A stretch of 64,000 bases of DNA. It comes from Neoechinorhynchus agilis. Lineage: Eukaryota > Acanthocephala. This document shows positions 24,501 through 36,938 of this stretch, one piece after another. The stretch is taken from assembly GCA_051530055.1 (NCBI GenBank), contig CM121343.1:4712001-4776000 (forward strand), written 5' to 3'. The notes under the pieces are model-generated. The model did not search any database and was not told the origin of the DNA. It was given only the letters and a program-made list of their open reading frames with translations. Positions within the stretch are counted from its first letter, which is position 1. Each line of letters opens with the position of its first letter. The translations under genes were made by a program, and so were the position numbers.

Positions 24501-27500
24501 GATGACGTCATCAAAAATCACGATGACGTCACAATCGCGATGACGTCATCAAAAATGGCGATGACGTCATCAAAAATCACGATGACGTCATGGCGATGAC
24601 GTCATCAAAAATGGCGATGACGTCATCAAAAATAGCGATGACGTCATCAAAATGGCGATGACGTCATCAAAAATGGCGATGACGTCATCAAAAATCGCGA
24701 TGACGTCATAAAAATGGCGATGACGTCATCAAAAATGGCGATGACGTCATCAAAAATCGCGATGACGTCATCAAAAATGGCGATGACGTCATCAAAAATG
24801 GCGATGACGTCATCAAAAATCACGATGACGTCATGGCGATGACGTCATCAAAAATGGCGATGACGTCATCAAAAATCACGATGACGTCATGGCGATGACG
24901 TCATCAAAAATGGCGATGACGTCATCAAAAATCACGATGACGTCATGGCGATGACGTCATCAAAAATCGCGATGACGTCATCAAAAATGGCGATGACGTC
25001 ATCAAAATGGCGATGACGTCATCAAAAATCGCGATGACGTCATCAAAAATCACGATGACGTCACAAAATGGCGATGACGTCATCAAAAATCGCGATGACG
25101 TCATCAAAAATCGCGATGACGTCATCAAAAATGGCGATGACGTCATCAAAAATGGCGATGACGTCATCAAAAATGGCGATGACGTCATCAAAAATGGCGA
25201 TGACGTCATCAAAAATGGCGATGACGTCATCAAAAATCTCGATGACGTCATCAAAAATGGCGATGACGTCATCAAAAATCGCGATGACGTCATCAAAAAT
25301 GGCGATGACGTCATCAAAAATCGCGATGACGTCACAAAAATGGCGATGACGTCATCAAAAATCGCGATGACGTCATCAAAAATCACGATGACGTCAAAAA
25401 ATGGCGATGACGTCATCAAAAATGGCGATGACGTCATCAAAAATGGCGATGACGTCATGAGAAATGGCGATGACGTCATCAAAAATGGCGATGACGTCAT
25501 CAAAAATCGCGATGACGTCATGAAAAATGGCGATGACGTCATCAAAAATGGCGATGACGTCATCAAAAATGGCGATGACGTCATCAAAAATGGCGATGAC
25601 GTCATCAAAAATGGCGATGACGTCATCAAAAATGGCGATGACGTCATCAAAAATGGCGATGACATCATCAAAAATGGCGATGACGTCATCAAAAATAGCG
25701 ATGACGTCATCAAAAATGGCGATGACGTCATCAAAAATCTCGATGACGTCATCAAAAATGGCGATGACGTCATCAAAAATGGCGATGACGTCATCAAAAA
25801 TGGCGATGACGTCATCAAAAATGGCGATCACGTCATCAAAAATGGCGATGACGTCATCAAAAATCGCGATGACGTCATCAAAAATCGCGATGACGTCATC
25901 AAAAATGGCGATGACGTCATCAAAAATTGCGATGACGTCATCAGAAATCTCGATGACGTCATCAAAAATGGCGATGACGTCATCAAAAATGGCGATCACG
26001 TCATCAAAAATGGCGATGACGTCATCAAAAATGGCGATGACGTCATCAAAAACAGCGATGACGTCATCAAAAATGGCGATGACGTCACAAAAATCGCGAT
26101 GACGTCATCAAAAATGGCGATGACGTCATCAAAAATTGCGATGACGTCATCAAAAATTGCGATGACGTCATTAAAAATGGCGATGACGTCATCAAAAATC
26201 GCGATGACGTCATCAAAAATGGCGATGACGTCATGAGAAATGGCGATGACGTCATCAAAAATGGCGATGACGTCATCAAAAATGGCGATGACGTCATCAA
26301 AAATGGCGATGACGTCATCAAAAATCGCGATGACGTCATCAAAAATCGCGATGACGTCATAAAAATGGCGATGACGTCATCAAAAATGGCGATGACGTCA
26401 TCAAAAATGGCGATGACGTCATCAAAAATGGCGATGACGTCATCAAAAATGGCGATGACGTCATGAAAATGGCGATGACGTCATAAAAATGGCGATGACG
26501 TCATCAAAAATGGCGATGACGTCATCAAAAATGGCGATGACGTCATCAAAAATGGCGATGACGTCATCAAAAATGGCGATGACGTCATCAAAAATGGCGA
26601 TCACGTCATCAAAAATGGCGATGACGTCATCAAAAATGGCGATTACGTCATCAAAAATGGCGATGACGTCATCAAAAATGGCGATGACGTCATCAAAAAT
26701 CGCGATGACGTCATCAAATATCGCGATGACGTCATCAAAAATCGCGATGACGTCATCAAAAATGGCGATGACGTCATCAAAAATGGCGATGACGTCATCA
26801 AAAATCGCGATGACGTCATCAAAAATCGCGATGACGTCATCAAAAATGGCGATGACGTCATCAAAAATCGCGATGACGTCATCAAAAATGGCGATACCGT
26901 CATCAAAAATGGCGATGACGTCATCAAAAATGGCGATGATGTAATATAAAATCGCAATGACGTCATCAATAATCGCGATGACGTCATCAAAAATGGCGAT
27001 AACGTCATCAAAAATCGCGATGACGTCATCAAAAATCGCGATGACGTCATCAAAAATCGCGATGACGTCATAAAAAATTGCGATGACGTCATTAAAAATA
27101 GCGATGACGTCATCAAAAATCGCGATGACGTCATCAAAAATGGCTATGACGTCATCAATAATCGCGATGACGTCATCAAAAATGGCGATGACGTCATCAA
27201 AAATAGCGATGACGTCATCAAAAATCACGATGACGTCATCAAAAATCGCGATGACGTCATCAAAAATGGCGATGACGTCATCAAAAATCGCGATGACGTC
27301 ATCATAGATGGCGATGACGTCATCAAAAATGGCGATCACGTCATCAAAAATGGCGATGACGTCATCAAAATGGCGATGACGTCATCAAAAATGGCGATGA
27401 CGTCATCAAAAATTGCGATGACGTCATCAAAAATGGCGATGACGTCATCAAAAATGGCGATGACGTCATCAAAAATCGCGATGACGTCATCAAAAATGGC

Positions 27501-30500
27501 GATGACGTCATCAAAAATGGCGATGACGTCATCAAAAATAGCGATGACGTCATCAAAAATAGCGATGACGTCATCAAAAATCGCGATGACGTCATCAAAA
27601 ATCGCGATCACGTCATCAAAAATGGCGACGACGCCATCAAAAATACGTCATCAAAAATAACGATGACGTCATGAAAAGTGGCGATGACGTCATCAAAAAT
27701 CGCGATGACGTCATCAAAAATGGCGATGACGTCATCAAAAATGGCGATGACGTCATCAAAAATCGCGATGACGTCATCAAAAATAGCGATGACGTCATCA
27801 AAAATGGCGATGACGTCATCAGAAATCGCGATGACGTAATCAGATATCGCGATGACGTCATCAAAAATTGCGATGACGTCATCAAAAATGGCGATGACGT
27901 CATCAAAAATGGCGATGACGTCATCAAAAATAGCGATGACGTCATCAAAAATGGCGATGACGTCATCAAAAATCTCGATGACGTCATCAAAAATGTCGAT
28001 GACGTCATCAAAAATCTCGATGACGTCATCAAAAATCTCGATGACATCATCGAAAATCTCGATGACGTCATCAAAAATCTCGATGACGTCATCAAAAATC
28101 TCGACGACGTCATCAAAAATCTCGATGACGTCATAAAAATTGCGATGACGTCATGAGTAATGGCGATGACGTCATCAAAAATTGCGATGACGTCATGAGA
28201 AATGGCGATGACGTCATCAAAAAATGGCGATGACGTCATGATAAATGGCGATGACGTCATCAAAAATGGCGAGGACGTCATCAAAAATGGCGATGACGTC
28301 ATCAAAAATGGCGATGACGTAATCAAAAATGGCGATGACGTCATCAAAAATGGGGATGACGTCATCAAAAATGGCGATGACGTCATCAAAAATGGCGATG
28401 ACGTCATCAAAAATGGCGATGACATCATCAAAAATGGCGATGACGTCATCAAAAATAGCGATGACGTCATCAAAAATGGCGATGACGTCATCAAAAATCT
28501 CGATGACGTCATCAAAAATGGCGATGACGTCATCAAAAATGGCGATGACGTCATCAAAAATGGCGATGACGTCATCAAAAATCGCGATGACGTCATCAAA
28601 AATCGCGATGACGTCATCAAAAATGGCGATGACGTCATCAAAAATTGCGATGACGTCATCAAAAATCTCGATGACGTCATCAAAAATGGCGATGACGTCA
28701 TCAAAAATGGCGATCACGTCATCAAAAATGGCGATCACGTCATCAAAAATGGCGATGACGTCATCAAAAACAGCGATGACGTCATCAAAAATGGCGATGA
28801 CGTCATCAAAAATCGCGATGACGTCATCAAAAATGGCGATGACGTCATCAAAAATTGCGATGACGTCATCAAAAATTGCGATGACGTCATTAAAAATGGC
28901 GATGACGTCATCAAAAATCGCGATGACGTCATCAAAAATCGCGATGACGTCATCAAAAATGGCGATGACGTCATCAAAAATGGCGATGACGTCATCAAAA
29001 ATCGCGATGACGTAATCAAAAATGGCGATGACGTCATAAAAATGGCGATGACGTCATCAAAAATCGCGATGATGTCATCAAAAATTGCGATGACGTCATC
29101 AAAAATGGCGATGACGTCATCAAAAATCCCGATGACGTCATAAAAAATCGCGATGATGTCATCAAAAATGGCGATGACGTCATCAAAAATGGCGATGAGG
29201 TCATAAAAAATGTCGATGACGTCATCAAAAATGGCGACGACGTCATCAAAAATGGCGATGACGTCATGAGAAATGGCGATGAAGTCATCAAAAATGGCGA
29301 TGACATCATCAAAAATGGCGATGACGTCATAAAAAAAGCGATGACGTCATCAAAAATGGCGATGACGTCATCAAAAATCGCGATGACGTCATAAAAATTG
29401 GCGATGACGTCATAAAAAATGGCGATGACGTCATCAAAAATAGCGATGACGTCATGAAAATGGCGATGACGTCATAAAAATGGCGATGACATCATCAAAA
29501 ATGGCGATGACGTCATCAAAAATGGCGATGACGTCATCAAAAATCTCGATGACGTCATCAAAAATGGCGATGACGTCATCAAAAATGGCGATCACGTCAT
29601 CAAAAGTGGCGATGACGTCATCAAAAATGGCGATTACGTCATCAAAAATGGCGGCGACGTCATCAAAAATGGCGATGACGTCATCAAAAATCGCGATGAC
29701 GTCATCAAATATCGCGATGACGTCATCATTAATGGCGATGACGTCATCAAAAATGGCGATGACGTCATCAAAAATGGCGATGACGTCATCAAAAATGGCG
29801 ATGATGTAATCAAAAATCGCAATGACGTCATCAATAATCGCGATGACGTCATCAAAAATGGCGATAACGTCATCAAAAATCGCGATGACGTCATCAAAAA
29901 TCGCGATGACGTCATCAAAAATGGCGATGACGTCATCAAAAATGGCGATGACGTCATCAAAAATCGCGATGACGTCATCTAAAATGGCGGTGACGTCATC
30001 AAAAATCGCGATGACGTCATCAAAAATGACGATGACGTCATACAAAATTGCGATGACGTCATCAAAAATTGCGATGACGTCATTAAAAATGGCGATGACG
30101 TCATCAAAAATCGCGATGACGTCATCAAAAATGGCGATGACGTCATCAAAAATCGCGATGACGTAATCAAAAATGGCGATGACGTCATCAAAAATGGCGA
30201 TGACGTCATCAAAAATCGCGATGATGTCATCAAAAATTGCGATGACGTCATCAAAAATCCCGATGACGTCATAAAAAATCGCGATGATGTCATCAAAAAT
30301 GGCGATAACGTCATCAAAAATGGCGACGACGTCATCAAAAATGGCGATGACGTCATGAGAAATGGCGATGAAGTCATAGAAAATGGCGATGACATCATCA
30401 AAAATGGCGATGACGTCATAAAAAATAGCGATGACGTCATCAAAAATGGCGATGACGTCATCAAAAATCGCGATTACGTCATCAAAAATCGCGATGACGT

Positions 30501-33500
30501 CATAAAAATTGGCGATGACGTCATAAAAAATGGCGATGACGTCATCAAAAATGGCGATGACGTCATCAAAAATGGCGATGACGTCATGAAAATGGCGATG
30601 ACGTCATAAAAATGGCGATGACGTCATCAAACATCGCGATGACGTCATCAAAAATGGCGATGACGTCATCAAAAATGACGATGACGTCATCAAAAATGGC
30701 GATGACGTCATCAGAAATGGCGATCACGTCATCAAAAATGGCGATGACGTCATCAAAAATGGCGATTACGTCATCAAAAATGGCGGCGACGTCATCAAAA
30801 ATGGCGATGACGTCATCAAAAATGGCGATGACGTCATCAAAAATCGCGATGACGTCATCAAAAATCGCGATGACGTCATCAAAAATGGCGATGACGTCAT
30901 CAAAAATCGCGATGACGTCATCAAAAATCGCGATGACGTCATCAAAAATGGCGATGACGTCATAAAAAATTGCGCTGACGTCATTAAAAATAGCGATGAC
31001 GTCATCAAAAATCGCGATGACGTCATCAAAAATGGCTATGACGTCATCAAAAATCGCGATGACGTCATCAAAAACGGCGATGACGTCATCTAAAATAGCG
31101 ATGACGTCATCAAAAATGGCGATGACGTCATCAAAAATCGCGATGACGTCATCAAAGATGGCGATTACGTCATCAAAAATGGCGATCACGTCATCAAAAA
31201 TGGCGATGACGTCATCAAAATGGCGATGACGTCATCAAAAATGGCGATGACGTCATCAAAAATTGCGATGACGTCATTAAAAATGGCGATGACGTCATCA
31301 AAAATGGCGATGACGTCATCAAAAATCGCGATGACGTCATCAAAAATGGCGATGACGTCATCAAAAATGACGATGACGTCATCAAAAATGGCGATGACGT
31401 CATCAAAAATAGCGATGACGTCATCAAAAATAGCGATGACGTCATCAAAAATCGCGATGACGTCATCAAAAATCGTGATGACGTCATCAAAAATCGCGAT
31501 GACGTAATCAAAAATGGCGATGACGTCATCAAAAATAACAATGACGTCATGAAAAGTGGCGATGACGTCATCAAAAATCGCGATGACGTCATCAAAAATG
31601 GCGATGACGTCATCAAAAATGGCGATGACGTCATCAAAAATGGCGATGACGTCATCACAAATGGCGACGACGTCATCAAAAATGGCGATGACGTCATCAG
31701 AAATCGCGATGACGTCAAAAAAATTGGCGATGACGTCATCAAAAATCGCGATGACGTAATCAAAAATGGCGATGACGTCATCAAAAATGACGAGGACGTC
31801 ATCAAAAATGGCGATGACGTCATCAAAAATGGCGATGACGTCATCAAAAATGGGGATGACGTCATCAAAAATGGCGATGACATCATCAAAAATGGCGATG
31901 ACGTCATATAAAATGGCGATGACGTCATCAAAAATGGCGATGACGTCATCAAAAATTGCGACGACGTCATCAAAAATCGCGATGACGTCATCAAAAATCG
32001 CGATGACGTCATCAAAAATCGCGATGACGTCATCAAAAATGGCGATGACGTCATCAAAAATGGCGATGACGTCATCAAAAATCGCGATGACGTCATCAAA
32101 AATGGCGATGACGTCATCAAAAATGGCGATGACGTCATCAAAAATGGCGATGACGTCATCAAAAATGGCGATGACGTCATCAAAAATGGCGATGACGTCA
32201 TCAAAAATGGCGATGACGTCATCAAAAATCGCGATGACGTCATCAAAAATGGCGATGACGTCATCAAAAATGGCGATGACGTCATCAAAAATGGCGATGA
32301 CGTCATCAAAAATGGCGATGACGTCATCAAAAATCGCGATGACGTCATCAAAAATGGCGATGACGTCATCAAAAATGGCGATGACGTCATCAAAAATGGC
32401 GATGACGTCATCAAAAATGGCGATGACGTCATCAAAAATGGCGATGACGTCATCAAAAATGGCGATGACGTCATCAAAAATCGCGATGACGTCATCAAAA
32501 ATGGCGATGACGTCATCAAAAATGGCGATGACGTCATCAAAAATTGCGATGACGTCATCAAAAATGGCGATGACGTCATCAAAAATCGCGATGACGTCAT
32601 CAAAAATGGCGATGACGTCATCAAAAATGGCGATGACGTCATCAAAAATCGCGATGACGTCATCAAAAATCGCGATGACGTCATCAAAAATGGCGATGAC
32701 GTCATCAAAAATCGCGATGACGTCATCAAAAATCGCGATGACGTCATCAAAAATCGCGATGACGTCATCAAAAATCGCGATGACGTCATCAAAAATGGCG
32801 ATGACGTCATCAAAAATGACGATTACGTCATCAAAAATGGCGATGACGTCATCAAAAATCGCGATGACGTCATCAAAAATGGCGATGACGTCATCAAAAA
32901 TCGCGATGACGTCATCAAAAATGGCGATGACGTCATCAAAAATCGCGATGACGTCATCAAAAATAGTGATGACGTCATCAAAAATCGCGATGACGTCATC
33001 AAAAATGGCGATGACGTCATCAAAAACGGCGATGACGTCATCAAAAATGGCGATGACATCATCAAAAATGGCGATGACCTCATCAAAAATGGCGATGACG
33101 TCATCAAAAATGGCGATAACGTCATCAAAAATGGCGATGACGTCATCAAAAATCGCGATGACGTCATCAAAAATGGCGATAACGTCATCAAAAATGGCGA
33201 TGACGTCATCAAAAATGGCGATGACATCATCAAAAATGGCGATGACGTCATCAAAAATGGCGATGACGTCATCAAAAATCTCGATGACGTCATCAAAAAT
33301 GGCGATGACGTCATCAAAAATCGCGATGACGTCATCAAAAATGGCGACGACGTCATCAAAAATGGCGATGACGTCATCAAAAATGGCGATGACGTCATCA
33401 AAAATGGCGATGACGTCATCAAAAATGGCGATGGCGTCATCAAAAATGGCGATGACGTCATCAAAAATCGCGATGACGTAATCAAAAATGGCGATGACGT

Positions 33501-33649
33501 CATCAAAAATGGCGATGACGTCATCAAAAATCGCGACGATGTCATCAAAAATGGCGATGACGTCATCAAAAATGGCGATGACGTCATCAAAAATGGCGAC
33601 GACGTCATCAAAAATGGCGATGACGTCATCAAAAATGGCGATGACGTCA
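21531..33649 (+). repeat. Satellite block C, homogenised 21-bp units (A-tract on plus strand)
   Basis: Mainly AAAAATGGC and AAAAATCGC spacers, with very uniform runs (for example 31,900-32,800). Diagnostic variants recur at kb spacing: GATGATGTAAT followed by a CAATGACG unit at 24,173, 26,935 and 29,800 (offsets about 2.76 and 2.87 kb), which shows segmental tandem duplication inside the array. Confidence 0.9.
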
Positions 33650-33938
33650 TCAAAAATTTCGATGACGTCATCAAAAATCGCGATGACGTCAACACAAATC
33701 TCGATGACGTCATCAAAAATCTCGATGACGTCATGAAAAATCTCGATGACGTCATCAAAAATCTCGATGACGTCATGAAAAATCTCGACGACGTCATCAA
33801 AAATCTCGATGACGTCATCAAAAAATTTCGATGACGTCGTTAAAAATTTCGATGACGTCATCCAAAATCTCGATGACGTGATCAAAAATCTTGATGACGT
33901 CATCAAAAATTTCGATGACGTCATCGAAAATCTCGATT
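33650..33938 (+). repeat. Satellite right edge (ATCTCG/ATTTCG spacer variants)
   Basis: Spacers become AAAAATCTC and AAAAATTTC, matching the left-edge variants at 7945-10,133. The last recognisable palindrome is at about 33,914. The array ends in unique sequence near 33,938. Confidence 0.9.
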
Positions 33939-36470
33939 GGATTCTTCCCCGTATTTTGTGACTTTATAGATTTTTGTTCATAAAAACTTCTCCAGATTTG
34001 GAACGAATTGATCGAAATAGGCTAGACGGACGGCCGAACGGTCAAGTTTAAACAATGTTCAATTAACTCATAAATTGTAACAACAACGTCGAAATGAAGA
34101 CCAGATTTTCAATCAGCGGATAGAGAAATTCCAGAGTGACACCACGAGGACCAACGGTGAAGTATCAGCGATATTCAATTTGGCGAAGTTACTTGAAAAA
34201 TTTCGATTTTACCCCGTATTTTTTGATGTCATAGGTTTTTGTAACGTTACCAAATTTTTTAAATTTTTCCACGTATTTTTTGGCGTCATATGTTTTTGTG
34301 ACGTCAGCAAATAAATTTTATTCCTCCGCGTATTTCGTCACGTCGAGCATTTTGATCATAAAAACCTAACAGTGATAGCTACGGCGCAAATAACACCATT
34401 TTTGGAATCAGCGTGTGGCAAGGACTTCTTCCCGGTGTCAGGCGTGCAACCTTAGGAGGTTTTGTGTCGGCGAACAGAAGGAAGGACAACCCACATTTGA
34501 CCACTGTAGAGAACAATAATAAATACTTCATCTTGATTACGTGTCGCCACTAAAAGCGGATCGAGATAGCCTAGAACGATACCACTTCAAGGTCCAACGG
34601 CGAAGTTTATGCGATGTTCAATTTAGGGACGTTACTAAAAAAAATTAGATTCTTCCGGTATTTTGTGAAGTAAAAGGTTCCTCGAAGTGGTGTCACTCTG
34701 TTCGATCTCGATCCGTTGATTCCAAATATGGCCTTCATGCCGATGCGGCTATTTCGTTCATGAGTCAATTAATCATCGCTTTGACTGTACCCTTTGGCCG
34801 CCCCTCTAGTCTATGTGGATCCGCCTTTTCCAAATATGGTGTTCCTTATGCCGTATTATCATGGTTGGGTTTTTATGAACAAAAATATGTGACGTCAAAA
34901 AATACGCGAAAGAATCCAAATTTTTTTGTGACGTAACTAAAACTTATGAGGTACCATAATACGCGGAAGAATCCAGGTATTTTTTTGACGTCACTAAATT
35001 TAACATCGCTGAAACTTCACCGTTGGACCTCGAAGTGGTGTCATTCTAGTCTTTCTCGATTCGCTGATTCCAAATATGGTCTTCATGTCGACTTGCCTAT
35101 TACCGTTCGTTAATTAATTGAACATTGCTTTATCTTGGCCGTTCGGCCGTTCGTCTAGTCTATTTCGATCCGCTGATTTGCAATATGATGTTCTTTGTCC
35201 CCTAGCTGTCACCGTCACGTTGTATGAACAAAAACAAGTGACGTCACAAAATACGCCAATGAATAAAAAATTGTGACGTCACAAAAACTTATTGCCTCAC
35301 AAATTACGCGGAAGAATTCAAATTTTTTTTAGTTACGTCACTAAATTGAACACCGTAGAAACTTCACCTTTGGACCTCGAAGTGGTGTATTTCTAGCCTA
35401 TCTCGATCCGCTGGTTCCAAGTGAAGTATCCATGTCGACGCAGCTATTGGTGCTCATGAGTTAATTGAACATGGCTTAAACCTGACCGTTCGGCAATCCG
35501 TCGAGTCTATTTCGATCCATTGATTCAAAATATGATGTTCTTTTCACCGTTGCTATCATCGTTACGTTTTTATGAAACAAAAACTTATGACGTCAAAAAA
35601 TACGCGGAAGAATATAAATTTATTTTGGTGACGTCACTAAATTTAACATCGCTCAAACTTCACCGTTGGACCTCGAAGTTGTGAAATTCTAGCCTTCCTC
35701 GGTCCGCTGATTCCAAATATTTTTTTCATGTCGACGTTGCTATTGCCGTTCATGAGTTTATTGAACATGACTAGAACTTTTTTGTTCGGCCTTCCGCGTA
35801 GCCTATTTCGATCCGCTGATTCCAAATATAGTCTTTTTTGCACCGTTGCTATCACCGTTACGTTTTTTGAACAAAAACATATGACGTTACAAAATACGCG
35901 GAAGAATCAAAAAAATTTGTGACGTCACATAATTGAATATTGCTGAAACTTCACCGTTGGACTACGAACTAGTGTCGGCCTGGTCCATTTCGATCCGCTG
36001 ATTCCAAATATGTTGTTCTTTGCGCCGTAGCTGTCACCGTTACGTTTTTATGAAGAATGATTTATGACGTCACAAAATACGCGGAAAATTCCAAAAAATT
36101 AGTGACGTCACTAATTTGAATATCGCTTAAACTTAGCCATTGAACCTCGATGTTGTGTCATTCTAGTCTATCTCGACCCGCTGATTCCAAATATTGTCTT
36201 CATGTCGACGTAGCTATCACCGTTTATTAGTTAATTGAACATAGCTTAAGCTTGACCGCTCGGCCGTCCATCTAGTCTATTTCGATCCGCTGATTCCAAA
36301 TATGGTGTTCTTTGCGGCTTAGGCTTGACCGCTCGGCCGTTAGTCTAGTCTATTTCGATCCGCTGATTCCGAATATGGTGCTTTTTGCGCCGTAGCTACC
36401 ACCGTTATGTTTTTACGAACAAAAACTTATGCCGTCACAAAATACGCGGAAGAATCAAAAAAATTAAAAT
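33939..36470. repeat. Tandem repeat of about 300 bp containing TGACGTCA sites
   Basis: Marker phrases recur: CCTCGAAGTGGTGT near 34,686, 35,028, 35,379 and a variant at 35,672; CGATCCGCTGATTCC many times; and GACGTCACAAAATACGCGGA. Spacing is about 290-350 bp on the right side. To the left of about 34,680 the same phrases appear reverse-complemented (CCACGAGGACCAACGGTGAAG, GGAATCAGCG), so the repeats point away from each other there. A short partial unit is duplicated at 36,248 and 36,322. Each unit has two TGACGTCA-like sites around the AAAATACGCGGAAGAAT core. No ORF of interest. Confidence 0.8.
34414..34556. repeat. 143-bp dispersed element, copy 1, inserted in a 300-bp repeat unit
   Basis: It interrupts the otherwise constant phrase GGAATCAGCGGATCGAGA after GGAATCAGCG. 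A second copy is at about 60,663-60,797, sharing CGTGCAACC, GTGTCGGCGAACAGAA, TTTGACCA, GTAGAGAACA and TGTCGC. No ORF, clear terminal repeats or tRNA-like box recognised. Confidence 0.65.
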
Positions 36471-36658
36471 TCAGACCTGCGTGATTTAAGCATTTCTACG
36501 CAGTCCCAAAAGTTCGGGGGAAGCAGTGCGGTTATCTCGGCTTCTTCTTTGTGTACCGTTTCATCCTTTGGGGTGGAATTGATCGCAACGTCGGAAGCAT
36601 ATTCTTTCAAATTGGAACTATTTTTTGTTCTGCCTGTTAGAAAATCGCTAGTCGGCAA
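36464..36658 (-). CDS. Small unidentified ORF (doubtful)
   Basis: 64 codons, hydrophilic, ending NFWDCVEMLKSRRSEF. The frame upstream (KENAQRTIHKLKGFGMIKKS) is also protein-like but is broken by a stop, so this may be a decayed fragment of a larger coding sequence. I do not recognise it. Confidence 0.2.
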   Translation of the reverse strand: MPTSDFLTGRTKNSSNLKEYASDVAINSTPKDETVHKEEAEITALLPPNFWDCVEMLKSRRSEF

Positions 36659-36938
36659 GTCTTACGACTTTTTTATCATTCCAAAACCTTTTAGTTTATG
36701 GATTGTCCTCTGTGCATTTTCCTTAGCGTTTACTTGATCGACATCCAGGTTTAAGAATTAGAACGCTTTATTTCCCTATTCTTGATTGCTTCACTCAGTA
36801 AGATGGAGTTGGAGTATTATAGGATTCGTCGAAATAATAAAAATGTTCTCAATTATTCGTGAGAGACGGCTTTTTATTCTACATAAACGTAAGGCACAGG
36901 AATCGGGACATATATAGGGCTGATCTACAAAGTTAGAT

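Larger units (their letters stand above)
7945..33938. repeat. 26-kb satellite of 21-bp units carrying the CRE/ATF palindrome TGACGTCA
   Basis: The whole interval is built from GATGACGTCATC (a perfect 12-bp palindrome containing TGACGTCA) followed by a 9-bp spacer, mostly AAAAATGGC or AAAAATCGC (or the reverse complements). The modal period is 21 bp. A compressed form lacking the A tract (ATGACGTCATCGCC, about 14 bp) is interspersed. There is no unrelated insertion of any size; the largest non-unit sequence is a short ACAAACCAC-type stretch near 12,050. Orientation changes twice: A-tract on the plus strand for 7945-8275, T-tract for about 8386-20,226, A-tract again for 20,231-33,938. Four of the six frames of the unit lack stops, which creates long meaningless ORFs (up to 912 codons, 31,186-33,924 minus). 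Confidence 0.98.

Noticed and set aside
7944-33924. Dozens of long ORFs inside the array (up to 912 codons)
   Set aside because: They are heptapeptide by-products of a 21-bp unit that lacks stops in four frames. They occur on both strands at once and have no start context, introns or non-repeat sequence.
7945-33938. CRISPR array (regular short repeats with spacers)
   Set aside because: The spacers are themselves repeated and the locus lies among spliced animal genes. No cas genes.
36549-36737. Plus-strand hydrophobic ORF
   Set aside because: Overlaps a more protein-like minus frame. It has neither a convincing signal peptide nor homology.
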